Shown here: positions 52,567 through 61,545 of the stretch, in pieces | How positions within the stretch are numbered: the stretch's first letter is position 1 | Layout: each line of letters starts with the position of its first letter | Source: a virus | Virus record (IMG/VR): IMGVR_UViG_3300034375_003182 | Coordinates: 1 to 64,000 of that record | DNA length: 64,000 nucleotides | Direction: 5' to 3' (one strand) | The notes under the pieces: model-generated | What the model saw: the letters and a program-made list of their open reading frames with translations, nothing else | What the model was told of the DNA's origin: nothing | The model's database searches: none | Made by a program: the position numbers and the translations under genes

Positions 52567-52567
52567 A

Positions 52568-53002
52568 TTAATATTGATTTATATTTCTACTAACTCCCGC
52601 AGATCTTACACTAGATTGCTCATAATCTAGTATAACATCAACGTTTTGAGTTGATTCTATAACTAATTGAAACTCACTTCCGTGTCTACAAGCATGATCA
52701 GTAAATAAAGATAATGTAGTTCCTGTAGGTATGTTAACATTTTTTATTTGATAAAAAACTTGCCTATCTATCTTATTTAAGTAATTTCCTTCAGAATCAA
52801 CATTACCGTTTTCTAATGAACCGTGTATTTCAACAGTTTTATTTAAATTGTATTTCTCTATATATATATCTACATCTGCTGATGTACTATCTACATTTGC
52901 TATTTGACACTTGTGTATAGTAGTTATACCAGATTTACTTTGACTCGAATTTATCAAAATTACTGGAGCTGTCGTTGTTATATTTTTATATACGTAATTC
53001 AT
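52568..53002 (-). CDS. Hypothetical virion protein, 144 aa
   Basis: Beta-rich protein with many Thr/Ser/Asn residues and alternating strands (TTAPVILINSSQSK, IHKCQIANVDST, VDIYIEKYNL). This suggests a small beta-sandwich, as in tail-fibre accessory or decoration proteins. No family recognised. Its start overlaps the stop of a 51-aa gene (ATGA), in turn coupled to a tail fibre gene, so a tail role is likely. Confidence 0.65.
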   Translation of the reverse strand: MNYVYKNITTTAPVILINSSQSKSGITTIHKCQIANVDSTSADVDIYIEKYNLNKTVEIHGSLENGNVDSEGNYLNKIDRQVFYQIKNVNIPTGTTLSLFTDHACRHGSEFQLVIESTQNVDVILDYEQSSVRSAGVSRNINQY

Positions 53003-53154
53003 TCTGCGTTTTGTGCTTCTACTAATTCGTCTAGCTTTTCTACCATCTTTTTTATTATAGTTACAACCTCAGTGTAATCTCCACTAAGCATTGCTTCTTC
53101 TATATCTGCTGACATTTCCGTCAACTCTTGTGTCATTGTTTTTATATCTGCCAT
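52999..53154 (-). CDS. Small acidic helical protein, 51 aa
   Basis: A short frame between the two fibre-module genes: MADIKTMTQELTEM, then SADIEEAMLSGDY and VTIIKKMVEKLDELVEAQ. It is nearly all helix and acidic, like a small chaperone or coiled-coil subunit. The start overlaps the stop of the fibre gene (TAATG) and the end overlaps the next start (ATGA). This perfect packing is the main evidence that it is a real gene. Confidence 0.65.
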   Translation of the reverse strand: MADIKTMTQELTEMSADIEEAMLSGDYTEVVTIIKKMVEKLDELVEAQNAE

Positions 53155-55094
53155 TACGGTAATAATGTTTTAAGAACTAAAGTACAGTTCCACTGCACGG
53201 TTCTTGAGTTACTTGCTACACTACCAATCAAAGGAAATATCACATGCCCTGCTGACATAGAGCGGTTAGCTGATAAGTAATCTGCTCTAACAGGTCTTTG
53301 ACTATAGTTGCTATCAGGTCCAGCGCTAGTATCTGCAGCATTGTAAGCTACCAATGTACAATCATATGTAGCAAAATCGTTATACGTTGGCACACCAACA
53401 GCTAACCCAACCTTAGATTGATGATTACCAACACTTCTTATCAAACTAGTATAACCTACTAGGGTACAATCGTAAGGTACAATAATACCTTGACAAATAG
53501 TAGTGGTAGGTATTGTAACTGTTGAACTGCCCACTGTTGTGCCACCAGAACCTAGATTTGTATTCCATGTGTGGTTAGATATACCATTAGCAGAAACTGT
53601 CATCCAGTCTCCATCTGAAGGTACTGTTGCACTACCTGTAAAGCTTATGTATTGATAAGCAAATCTAGCATCAACGTGAGACTTTAAACCTGCAGGTGTT
53701 ACCGCCCTAGCTGTATCAGTTCCTGTGTCAGCCTCTGCTGTTGTAGCTAATTCAACAACACCATCTAATGTAGCCGAGGCAGATCTTACTTTTGTTAAAT
53801 CTACATCAGCGTCAGGAACCGTTATTGTTCTATCAGCTGTTGGATTTGTAATACTAAAAGTTGTTTCGTGTGCATCTGGTACTGATCCTTCAAATATAAG
53901 ATTACCTTGTAGAATAGTATCCCCATCAGTTCTAAAGCTAGCTACTACGTTTGTTCCTCTAAGAGCAGTTCCACTACTAGCATTAGTTTCTCCAGCTTGT
54001 ATTATTACCGCTCCACCAGCAGCGTTACCAGTTGCTCTACCACCAAATATCTGTAAATCTCCACCGGCTTTGTTTGTACCAGTGGCATCGCCACTTCTTA
54101 TATAAAAGTCCCCACCCTCATCGTCAGTGTGCCTCAATCTTCTTATCTGAGCAGCGCTATTATCATCAGCTCCAATATCAAGTATTTCACTATCATAAGA
54201 CAGCGTTGATTCAGCTTGAACCGCAGATGTACCGTTACCTGTTAATATAGAGTTTGATGTTAAAGTTGTCGCGCCTGTGCCTCCATTTCCCACAGGCAGA
54301 GCACCAGTTACTTCGTCTGTTAAATCAACACCGCCCGACTTTATGCTAATAGCACCTGACGATGCTGCAAAATTATCAGAGCTAAAACTAGCTACACCTT
54401 TATTAGACGTGCTAGCATCCTCGGCTGAGTATGTAACTTGTTTTACAGTTCCACTAAGAGAGTTTATAGCAACATCTATACCTTCGCCAGTTAAAAACTG
54501 TACTGTTGCATCTCCAGATGCTATATCTGTAGTAGAGCTACCATCACTAATTGTAATCTTGGTTATGTCACCTGCATTGGTTGTGTAACCTGCTCCATTA
54601 GTTATAGCATTATTGTTTAATGAAATATCTCCTGTACCATCAAAAGCTACACCTGCAATATTTCTTGCTGTTTCTAGTGCTGTTGCTGTACCAGCGTTAC
54701 CACTTACACTAGTTTGATCGCCAGTATTTGTACCGCTTTGTCCAACTAGATAAGCCTGGTCTATAGCAGTACCTCTCCACACACCTGTTGTTATACTACC
54801 AACAGCTACAATACTTGTAGTGCCTTGATAGCCTGCGTTTAGCCCCGCTGGAGTAACAGCTCTCGTCGAGTCTGATCCTGAGGTTACCTCTGCAGTAGTT
54901 GCTAACTCTACTATACCTTTAGTTGTAGCATCAGCGTCTGGAGCTGCAGATGCAGAAGCTTTTACTACTTTATTATTTGAGTCTAGGCCTAAGCTACCGC
55001 CACTAGCAATAGTACCGCTGCTTATATTTTCTAAATAAACATCGCTTCTAAATCTAGCAATAAAGTCTTGTATGTACTGACCTATAAACTTCAT
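53154..55094 (-). CDS. Tail fibre / spike protein, 646 aa
   Basis: The N-terminal 30 residues (MKFIGQYIQDFIARFRSDVY) form a likely virion attachment helix. Two copies of the phage tail-fibre repeat (Phage_fiber_2) are visible: GIVELATTAEVTSG...AVTPAGL near 62-87 and GVVELATTAEADTG...AVTPAGL near 445-470. Between them lie Gly/Ser/Thr/Asn-rich repeats (GTNTGDQTSV, NGGTGATTL), typical of trimeric beta-helical fibres. The C-terminal 150 residues are a distinct beta domain with Cys, probably the receptor-binding tip. It forms part of the tail-fibre gene group on both sides of the envelope cassette. Confidence 0.85.
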   Translation of the reverse strand: MKFIGQYIQDFIARFRSDVYLENISSGTIASGGSLGLDSNNKVVKASASAAPDADATTKGIVELATTAEVTSGSDSTRAVTPAGLNAGYQGTTSIVAVGSITTGVWRGTAIDQAYLVGQSGTNTGDQTSVSGNAGTATALETARNIAGVAFDGTGDISLNNNAITNGAGYTTNAGDITKITISDGSSTTDIASGDATVQFLTGEGIDVAINSLSGTVKQVTYSAEDASTSNKGVASFSSDNFAASSGAISIKSGGVDLTDEVTGALPVGNGGTGATTLTSNSILTGNGTSAVQAESTLSYDSEILDIGADDNSAAQIRRLRHTDDEGGDFYIRSGDATGTNKAGGDLQIFGGRATGNAAGGAVIIQAGETNASSGTALRGTNVVASFRTDGDTILQGNLIFEGSVPDAHETTFSITNPTADRTITVPDADVDLTKVRSASATLDGVVELATTAEADTGTDTARAVTPAGLKSHVDARFAYQYISFTGSATVPSDGDWMTVSANGISNHTWNTNLGSGGTTVGSSTVTIPTTTICQGIIVPYDCTLVGYTSLIRSVGNHQSKVGLAVGVPTYNDFATYDCTLVAYNAADTSAGPDSNYSQRPVRADYLSANRSMSAGHVIFPLIGSVASNSRTVQWNCTLVLKTLLP

Positions 55095-55561
55095 TAATCA
55101 AAATCAATATATTCTATTGTTACTTCTTCTCCTTGTTCTATGGCCTTAGCAATAGACGGATAAATCCTTTTATACGCATTAACGCTTTTACCAACGAACC
55201 CATCACGCAGAATAAGATTGTTTTCTTGACTGTCTCCAACGATAAGACAACCAGCAGTATGCTCGTCAGTGTTTCCAGTATGAATAAGAATATATTCAAA
55301 ACCAGGGACATCAGTAACATGAAGCATACCACGGTGTATACCAGGATATTTTTTATCATATCTTGCATGAAATCCTCCTTCTTTTCTTAGTTCTATTTTA
55401 TATGTACCAGCAGGTATTCTTGTTTCACCTTTTACTTTTAGAGCTCTTTGCTCGTCTTCTAAAGTGTAACATAAAAAATGTCTGCCTAAATCATTTATCT
55501 CAAATAACAAACCGTGTGTACAATCTACTTGTGAGCTAAATCTTAATACTTCTAATTTCAT
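55094..55561 (-). CDS. DUF5675 protein, probable peptidoglycan-active lysis enzyme
   Basis: A 155-aa single-domain protein with the DUF5675 signature: RIPAGTYKIELRK, GMLHVTDVPGFEYILIHTGN (His94) and HTAGCLIVGD (Cys105). The His...Cys pairing in a strand-rich fold is like L,D-transpeptidase/YkuD-type enzymes that act on peptidoglycan, and DUF5675 genes are common in phage lysis regions. No signal peptide. The nearby holin-like gene supports a lysis function. The stop overlaps the tail fibre start. Confidence 0.7.
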   Translation of the reverse strand: MKLEVLRFSSQVDCTHGLLFEINDLGRHFLCYTLEDEQRALKVKGETRIPAGTYKIELRKEGGFHARYDKKYPGIHRGMLHVTDVPGFEYILIHTGNTDEHTAGCLIVGDSQENNLILRDGFVGKSVNAYKRIYPSIAKAIEQGEEVTIEYIDFD

Positions 55562-57540
55562 TCTATAATTAGTTTTGTTGTTATATTTAAGTTTTCCTTA
55601 GAAATCTTAATTAAGTATATACCCTTGTCAAGTTTTATTGTATTTGTTTTATCTTGTAATACTAACTTGCCAAGCATATTGTATACTTTTATATTTACCT
55701 CAGCTGTAAAGTTTACTATACCTGTTGATGGATTTGGATAAGGTAACATGCCAAGTCTCTCAAACATTGCTACATCAGTTGGTCCTGACCATCCGTCTAC
55801 ACAATAAGCATATAAATTATCACATCCTCCATCCCACACGGTATTGCAACAATAAGGATCTATTGCAATGACCCACTCAAAACATTCATTAGGAATATAG
55901 TATACATCACCAGAGTTACACCCAGCACTATAATAACACGAACTGTCTGCCACGTTAACAAGCGGATTGTAATTAACAGCGGACGGATCATTGCAGCCAG
56001 GCACAGGATAGATACAGCTACCATTATCAGTATTTGCATTATCATCATAATTAACTGCTGTGCTGTCTGTACATCCATAATAAAAAGGTATGCAGCTTCC
56101 GTTATCTGTATTTGCATTAGCATCGTAATTAAACATTGTATTATCTGTACACCCAAAAATTACAGGTAAACAGCTTCCATCATCACTATTTGCTAATGGA
56201 TTATAGTTAAAGGCTGTACCATCGGTACAACCCCAGACTACCGGTATGCATGTGCCATCGTCTGTATTCGCTAAACTGTCATAGTTAAATGCTGTCACAT
56301 CTGTACACCCATACATAAAAGGAATACAGTTTCCATCGTCAACATTTGCATTGACATTATAATTAAACATTGTGCTATCTGTGCACCCTTCTATGATAGC
56401 AATACAAGAGTTAGGTAACTCAGTATTAGCCAGTGGGTCGTAATTAAGTGCAGTTGAGTCCATGCATCCGTATGCAACCAGCGTAGCACACGAACCATCG
56501 TTGTAGTCGTAAAGCGCGTCATATTCCAAATAAAGTGGATTAGTACACCCTGGGTTATAATAACAAGTTCCATCATCTGTATTTACTGTATCGTTATAAT
56601 TTACTGCTAGACTATCTATGCAGCCATATGTTCTTTCTATACATTCATCACCACAGTAAGGCATTCCGTTAACTATTACAAAAGGTACCAAAGGACTAGC
56701 AAACCCTCCTGGTGCATCTATAGCTACGTGTTCATCAGAATATACACTATAGCCGCATTGCACTGATGTAAACTGTGATTGTTGTGTTATGTTAAACTTA
56801 ACACTAATAGGCTCTGATATACTTAAATCAAAAGTAAACGTAGTATCAAAACCATCATCAAGAGTAAATATACCTAAAAAGTTGTTACCCTGAAACACTT
56901 GTAAATACGCTCCAGCCCAGCCGTTACCAGCTAAATCTGTAAGCTCTAGTGTGTGAGTACAACTATCTATTAGTATATCTGTATTGGCTGAGTCTATATA
57001 ATTATAAGCTAAAGAGTCAGTACAGCCAAATACCTTCTCTGTAAAGCACATTCCTGTATCTACAGTTGCTATTGGTAAAAACTCCAAAAAGCTATCATCC
57101 ATACAGCCATATATAGGCGGAGGAGGTGCGCAGTCTTCTACTGTAAATCCATGATAAGAAACAAAACCAAAGTTAGCTGAATCTATTTCAACTATTGTGT
57201 CGTTACATCTTACTAAGTAGTACGAGCCATCCTGTCCACCCCATAAACTACCTTGAATACCATCTCCATATCCATCACTTATTACAAATTCGTAATCACC
57301 ATTAGGTACACATAGCTGTGTAACTTGAGGTGAGTAATCAACTATATTATCATAAGGACCTCCAGTAACTATAGTATCTAAGTTTTCATCTAATACAGCC
57401 CAAGATGTTTCTTCTGGATATTGATCTGGGTTAATTATAATATCTAGATACGTTCCGTTAGGACATTGTCCAAATGCTGTAGATGCAGTAAATACTACAA
57501 CCATTATAAAAGCGTATAGAAATTTTGTAAAGTTGTTCAT
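55558..57540 (-). CDS. Phage-encoded T9SS-sorted surface protein with 11 Cys/Asp repeats, 660 aa
   Basis: An N-terminal signal peptide (hydrophobic MVVVFTASTAFG, cleavage before QCPNG) precedes a beta domain. About 11 imperfect repeats of about 25 residues follow (140-545), each near GCTDxxAxNYDxxANTDDGxC, resembling thrombospondin type 3/calcium-binding repeats. Next is a Cys-rich segment. The last 63 residues are a T9SS type A C-terminal targeting domain (PYPNPSTGIVNF, VYNMLGKLVL, LDKGIYLIKI, KLIIE). In Bacteroidota this domain exports proteins through the T9SS and anchors or releases them at the surface. It is thus likely displayed by the infected host, not packaged in the virion. Confidence 0.93.
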   Translation of the reverse strand: MNNFTKFLYAFIMVVVFTASTAFGQCPNGTYLDIIINPDQYPEETSWAVLDENLDTIVTGGPYDNIVDYSPQVTQLCVPNGDYEFVISDGYGDGIQGSLWGGQDGSYYLVRCNDTIVEIDSANFGFVSYHGFTVEDCAPPPPIYGCMDDSFLEFLPIATVDTGMCFTEKVFGCTDSLAYNYIDSANTDILIDSCTHTLELTDLAGNGWAGAYLQVFQGNNFLGIFTLDDGFDTTFTFDLSISEPISVKFNITQQSQFTSVQCGYSVYSDEHVAIDAPGGFASPLVPFVIVNGMPYCGDECIERTYGCIDSLAVNYNDTVNTDDGTCYYNPGCTNPLYLEYDALYDYNDGSCATLVAYGCMDSTALNYDPLANTELPNSCIAIIEGCTDSTMFNYNVNANVDDGNCIPFMYGCTDVTAFNYDSLANTDDGTCIPVVWGCTDGTAFNYNPLANSDDGSCLPVIFGCTDNTMFNYDANANTDNGSCIPFYYGCTDSTAVNYDDNANTDNGSCIYPVPGCNDPSAVNYNPLVNVADSSCYYSAGCNSGDVYYIPNECFEWVIAIDPYCCNTVWDGGCDNLYAYCVDGWSGPTDVAMFERLGMLPYPNPSTGIVNFTAEVNIKVYNMLGKLVLQDKTNTIKLDKGIYLIKISKENLNITTKLIIE

Positions 57541-57893
57541 TAGAATTTGCTTATTATAAGTTCTTCAATATATTCTTGTATCTCTTCTCTAGTAGCAACC
57601 ATTTTAAAACTAATGTCTGCTTGAAAACGTTTTACTTCTTCACCATCATCAAATATTACAATAGTAGGTACAATTGCTATTTCATACTTGGTTTGGTTAT
57701 TATCCTCTTCTATTAAAAGAGTTTTCTTATCGCATTCTTTTAATTTAGAAAACCATTCAACATTATTAGCTGAGTTAAAATCAGCGTTAAAATGAATCGC
57801 GGTTACTTGACAAAAAGCAGTATGCGAGACCACCAAGAAAAACAATACTAATAAGTACATGCAAAGTAGTTTCCATTCTGTTCTCTTTTCCAT
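57540..57893 (-). CDS. Secreted thioredoxin-like protein without the CxxC site, 117 aa
   Basis: A signal peptide (LLCMYLLVLFFLVVSHTAFC, cleavage near residue 29) is followed by a thioredoxin fold. The usual WADWCGPC segment is replaced by NADFNSAN (36-43), so both catalytic Cys are Asn. The cis-proline strand IVPTIVIFDDG (74-84) and KRF are retained. It is therefore predicted to be redox-inactive and to act as a binding or folding partner. Start and stop each overlap neighbouring genes by TAATG, so it is co-expressed with the T9SS protein and a membrane coiled-coil protein. Confidence 0.8.
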   Translation of the reverse strand: MEKRTEWKLLCMYLLVLFFLVVSHTAFCQVTAIHFNADFNSANNVEWFSKLKECDKKTLLIEEDNNQTKYEIAIVPTIVIFDDGEEVKRFQADISFKMVATREEIQEYIEELIISKF

Positions 57894-58168
57894 TATTTTA
57901 ATGCGTCAATTTTATCTTCCATGCGGATCATACGTTCTTCTAGCTTTTCCACATTACGCTCTGTATTCTTGATAGATTGACGGATGTTAACGTCTTTCAT
58001 GTCAAATTCCATTTTAGAAATCTCTGGTTTAGGAAGCTCTTTTGCTTCTGCTATGTCTGCTTGTAGCGTAAACCACATGCCTATCAAGGTTGCCATTGCA
58101 AAACCTATACCTATTAATGTCTTTACACTTATGTTGAACCCTGTTTCTTCGTTAAGTTCTTTTGCCAT
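57893..58168 (-). CDS. Single-span membrane coiled-coil protein, 91 aa
   Basis: One transmembrane helix (about 15-36, TLIGIGFAMATLIGMWFTLQ) is followed by a coiled-coil tail (NIRQSIKNTERNVEKLEERMIRMEDKIDALK, in pieces). The layout, with a short cytoplasmic N-terminus and a periplasmic coiled coil, matches inner-membrane spanin-type or holin-associated proteins. It ends one base away from the thioredoxin-like gene. A spanin role is possible but not proven. Confidence 0.6.
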   Translation of the reverse strand: MAKELNEETGFNISVKTLIGIGFAMATLIGMWFTLQADIAEAKELPKPEISKMEFDMKDVNIRQSIKNTERNVEKLEERMIRMEDKIDALK

Positions 58169-58170
58169 TT

Positions 58171-59205
58171 TTAAAATATTCTATAATTTACACCAAATTT
58201 AAAGTCGTACCATTCTCTATTCCAGTACTTGTTATATTTACCTTCAATGAAACAACCTACATTTCTATTTAAGTTGTAACCAAAGATTAATCCTCCTGAG
58301 TAGTCATACCATTGTTCTCCATCATTAAAGTTGTGGTACGAATATTCGCCACTACCATCATAGTGATATGGCATTAGGTTACCCCAAGAGTGTAACCAAA
58401 AATCTTTTTTGTAGTGGTAAAAATCAAACCCTACTACTAACGAATGTTGCCACTGATTAGGTAGCTCATTCTTTTTCTTTTCTACATAGTTACTAAGTAC
58501 TTCAGGAATTACCACCTGATTCCAAACAGTTGCATTTTCTGCTACTAAATTACCATCCGGATCTCTATACTCAGATTCGTATACATCTACGCTATATCCT
58601 TCTTCAATAGCTAAGCAGGTGTAATGTAGTTGTCCTGAAGCTATTAACCACTCTTCTAGTGGATCATAACCATAAGGCTCTGCAAGTCTTTGAACTGTAC
58701 CTAGATTAAATGATAACTTTTTGTTACCAAGTAGTCGTAATCTTTGTGTACTTTCAAAATACTCAATGTCTGCAAAACCTTCTTTAATATATGCAACTTT
58801 TGCCATCCATACTGGCTTTACATATCTTATAAAATGTTGCTGGTCTAAATACTCTATACCTTCTTGTCTTCTGTAGTCTACTTCAAATAGATACTCGAAT
58901 GGAGATAAGCCAATAGTAGCAGCATCACCGTAAGCAGCTTCTGTACCATCTTTAAATGTTCTTCTATCTTCATATCCAAACCTCTTGATTTTACGTATGC
59001 CCATTGTAAGAGAATAGTCATAAGGGGTTAGAACTGTATCTACCCCTAAGTAACTATTATCTACTGAATATATATTTTCATCAGCCAAAGATGTGCCACC
59101 ATTTACTGCTACATAAAATGTAGAAAACTTAAATGGTTTCTTAAACTGTGCATTTACTGCAGTTGTAAGAAATGCTAAAAATAAAAATATAACTACTCTT
59201 GTCAT
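58171..59205 (-). CDS. Outer-membrane beta-barrel protein, 344 aa
   Basis: The start at 59205 (MTRVVIFLFLAFLTTAVNAQ) gives a clean signal peptide and overlaps the upstream stop by TAATG. A longer start at 59241 would destroy the signal. The mature part has about 10-12 amphipathic strands with aromatic ends (GLIFGYNLNRNVGCFIEGKY), acidic loops, and the final residues FGVNYRIF, ending in Phe as outer membrane proteins do. The barrel may coat the host surface, block receptor use by other phages, or serve in lysis. Adjacent to the other envelope genes. Confidence 0.75.
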   Translation of the reverse strand: MTRVVIFLFLAFLTTAVNAQFKKPFKFSTFYVAVNGGTSLADENIYSVDNSYLGVDTVLTPYDYSLTMGIRKIKRFGYEDRRTFKDGTEAAYGDAATIGLSPFEYLFEVDYRRQEGIEYLDQQHFIRYVKPVWMAKVAYIKEGFADIEYFESTQRLRLLGNKKLSFNLGTVQRLAEPYGYDPLEEWLIASGQLHYTCLAIEEGYSVDVYESEYRDPDGNLVAENATVWNQVVIPEVLSNYVEKKKNELPNQWQHSLVVGFDFYHYKKDFWLHSWGNLMPYHYDGSGEYSYHNFNDGEQWYDYSGGLIFGYNLNRNVGCFIEGKYNKYWNREWYDFKFGVNYRIF

Positions 59206-59567
59206 TATGCTTTTTTCCAGTATGCGTATTCTAAAATACAACTAGCTGTATCAGCTCTTGCTTCTAAACCAGCCCCGTCATTTATAGGGAAAAATGCAAA
59301 CTCACCAGGATTCAATCTAGCGTACTGTACACTTGCTGTAGTTTGAAGTATAACAAAGTTAGTTGAGTCAGTGTTTTTAGCATAGAAGTAAAACACTCCA
59401 CTAGTTCCTTCGTCCACTAACTCCTGGTCATCAGCTGTTGTTATAGTCTGTCTTGATATAGCTACTATAGGCTCTCCGACTACTACTGTTTTTGAAACGC
59501 TAAGATTTAATGCATCGCTTGTAGCGTTGTTACTTGTTAATGTTAATTTTGCTGTTAATGTTGCCAT
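59205..59567 (-). CDS. Hypothetical beta-rich virion protein, 120 aa
   Basis: Thr/Ser/Ala-rich protein with beta strands (TAKLTLTSNN, VVVGEPIVAISRQTI, GVFYFYAKNTD). The profile is like a small decoration, baseplate or fibre-associated domain; no family recognised. It overlaps both flanking genes by TAATG. Confidence 0.65.
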   Translation of the reverse strand: MATLTAKLTLTSNNATSDALNLSVSKTVVVGEPIVAISRQTITTADDQELVDEGTSGVFYFYAKNTDSTNFVILQTTASVQYARLNPGEFAFFPINDGAGLEARADTASCILEYAYWKKA

Positions 59568-59968
59568 TATTCAATAATTTTATCAATGTTAATAATTTGT
59601 TCTCCAGTAATATCTGCCGGTAAACAGTCCTCTGGTATAGCATGCAGCTCAATTTCAGTTTCTTCTAATAGTAGTTTATCTACTTCAGCCAACTGTTCTT
59701 TTCTTGCATCCACAAGTTCTTTATTCTCTTCTTCTAACTTAGCTATTGCTTCATCATCTTTCTGATTCATAAGAACCTGCATTTTTTGTGATAGTCCTAA
59801 AAACTCTTCACTAGGCTTGCTAGCTTCTTCGATGTCCTTAAGTTCTTCTTGTATTACTCTAATATTCTTAGATACTAATAATCCAAACTTAACTCCTTTC
59901 AAGGAATTCACTGCACTTAGTCCGTTAAATAATTCAACAAACTCACCATTTTTCATTTTTACTTTCAT
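59567..59968 (-). CDS. Coiled-coil protein, possible tail-fibre accessory, 133 aa
   Basis: N-terminal short beta region (MKVKMKNGEFVELFNGL) and a long helical/coiled-coil middle (KVQEELKDIEEASKP-type; KLEEENKELVDARKEQ), ending with an acidic tail (QIINIDKIIE). Proteins like this are common accessory or assembly factors near tail fibres. Assignment is tentative. Confidence 0.65.
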   Translation of the reverse strand: MKVKMKNGEFVELFNGLSAVNSLKGVKFGLLVSKNIRVIQEELKDIEEASKPSEEFLGLSQKMQVLMNQKDDEAIAKLEEENKELVDARKEQLAEVDKLLLEETEIELHAIPEDCLPADITGEQIINIDKIIE

Positions 59969-59993
59969 TGTCTATATAATTAATTGGTTAATG

Positions 59994-61520
59994 TTATCCG
60001 ATTCTGTACATAGTTACTGCACTAGCACCGGTTCTTCTTATTCTAAATCTTCCTACACCAATAGATACTGCATCATCTGTTGCATCCTGTGCGTGTATTA
60101 CCATATTACCTACAAGTGTTACACCTGTTCCTCCTGTAAGCGTTACGTTATCTTGTCCGTCAGTTGTTAAATTAATAAAACTAAAATCAAAACTATCATT
60201 ATCTGCTGTTAAATCCAAACCTGATACTAAATTAGATGCAGTATCTGTAGCTTTAGATCTATCAGCTGTAGGTGTACACTGCACAATACCTGTTAGTATA
60301 TTAGCAGCTGATACTGCTGTAGTACCATCATCTGTAGTAGCTGGCGCACCTTGATATTGTATAAATGCTGCTGTACTAGATGCTCTTGCATAAATAGGTT
60401 TAGCAGATACAAATAACTTACCTGCATTTACTGCAACATCTTGTGAACTGTCTACAGTTATTGCTGTAGTTGCTGTTCCTCCAGTTGTATAAGTTCTTAC
60501 TCGTACACTACCAGGCGTTCCTGACGCAGCATCTCCTGCAACTATATCTACATTTCCTCCAGCTCCACTGCCTGTAGCTGTTCCTGCATATAATCCAAGA
60601 AGACCACCAGCCATATTTCCACCACCTGCAGTACCTGCGTAAATGTGTAATTTAGCTCCTGCAGTTCCTGATGATGATGTTGTAGTTGTAATATCATAAT
60701 TAGCTTGATATGCACCAGAGTTACCTATCTTAATTGCTGTAGTAGTTGTACCTTGTATGTTTAACTGCCCTGTAGCATCTCCTGTTGTTAGTGTAGATCC
60801 TGAGTCGTTAAGTATTACTTTACCATTAGTATGTACATATAAACCTCTATCAGATCCATCATCACTAATATAGTTAGTATTTAAGTCAATGTTATAACTA
60901 CCTGTATCTAGATTAGCTGCTAGACTTGATAAGTTAGCATCAAGAGTAATTGTACCTGCTCCATTAACAATAGTTAGATTACTAGATCCGGCTGCAAGTG
61001 TTGCTACTGATGGATAACCATTAGTTGCATTACCTATTAGCAGTTGTCCATCTGTAGACATTGCCGATGTAGCTGAAATAGCATCATCTGCGCTAGCATA
61101 TAATATTGCCCCTTTAACTATAGTGGATAATCCTGTGCCTCCATTTGTAACCGCACATGTACCAGTAACTGTACCTGAAAAATCTACACCAGTCAAAAAG
61201 CCTGATGTTGCATTGTTACATAAGCTAAGGTCTATACCTGCTTCTAATACCGTTAATACTATATTGCTTGAAGTAGTTGCTACTGTTAACAAACCTGTAT
61301 CTCCAGAAGCAATACCCTTAAATACTATCTGGTTTTTATTTGTTAATGTTGCACTAGTATATAATGTTTCTGAACTTGTACCTGCTGTAGACACTGCCGG
61401 AAACAATGTTTGTAGTTGTAACTTTTTAGCAGCTTTTGTGCTAGAGTTGGCTACTAATAAAAATTCATTAGCATCTACGCTAGTTTTTGCAAGGGTACTT
61501 AGTGATGTTATTTCTGCCAT
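59994..61520 (-). CDS. Tail fibre protein, 508 aa
   Basis: The N-terminal helical region (MAEITSLSTLAKTSVDANE) can bind the virion. A long Gly/Ala/Thr/Ser-rich shaft follows, with TNGGTGLSTI, VNGAGTITLDANL, GTAGGGNMAGGLLGLYAGTA and other glycine-rich steps. It ends in a small beta domain (VTLTGGTGVTLVGNMV, IRRTGASAVTMYRIG). This is the layout of trimeric beta-helical tail fibres; no receptor specificity can be read. A second fibre gene lies at 53154. Confidence 0.75.
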   Translation of the reverse strand: MAEITSLSTLAKTSVDANEFLLVANSSTKAAKKLQLQTLFPAVSTAGTSSETLYTSATLTNKNQIVFKGIASGDTGLLTVATTSSNIVLTVLEAGIDLSLCNNATSGFLTGVDFSGTVTGTCAVTNGGTGLSTIVKGAILYASADDAISATSAMSTDGQLLIGNATNGYPSVATLAAGSSNLTIVNGAGTITLDANLSSLAANLDTGSYNIDLNTNYISDDGSDRGLYVHTNGKVILNDSGSTLTTGDATGQLNIQGTTTTAIKIGNSGAYQANYDITTTTSSSGTAGAKLHIYAGTAGGGNMAGGLLGLYAGTATGSGAGGNVDIVAGDAASGTPGSVRVRTYTTGGTATTAITVDSSQDVAVNAGKLFVSAKPIYARASSTAAFIQYQGAPATTDDGTTAVSAANILTGIVQCTPTADRSKATDTASNLVSGLDLTADNDSFDFSFINLTTDGQDNVTLTGGTGVTLVGNMVIHAQDATDDAVSIGVGRFRIRRTGASAVTMYRIG

Positions 61521-61545
61521 TTTATTTTATTTTATTATTGTTATG

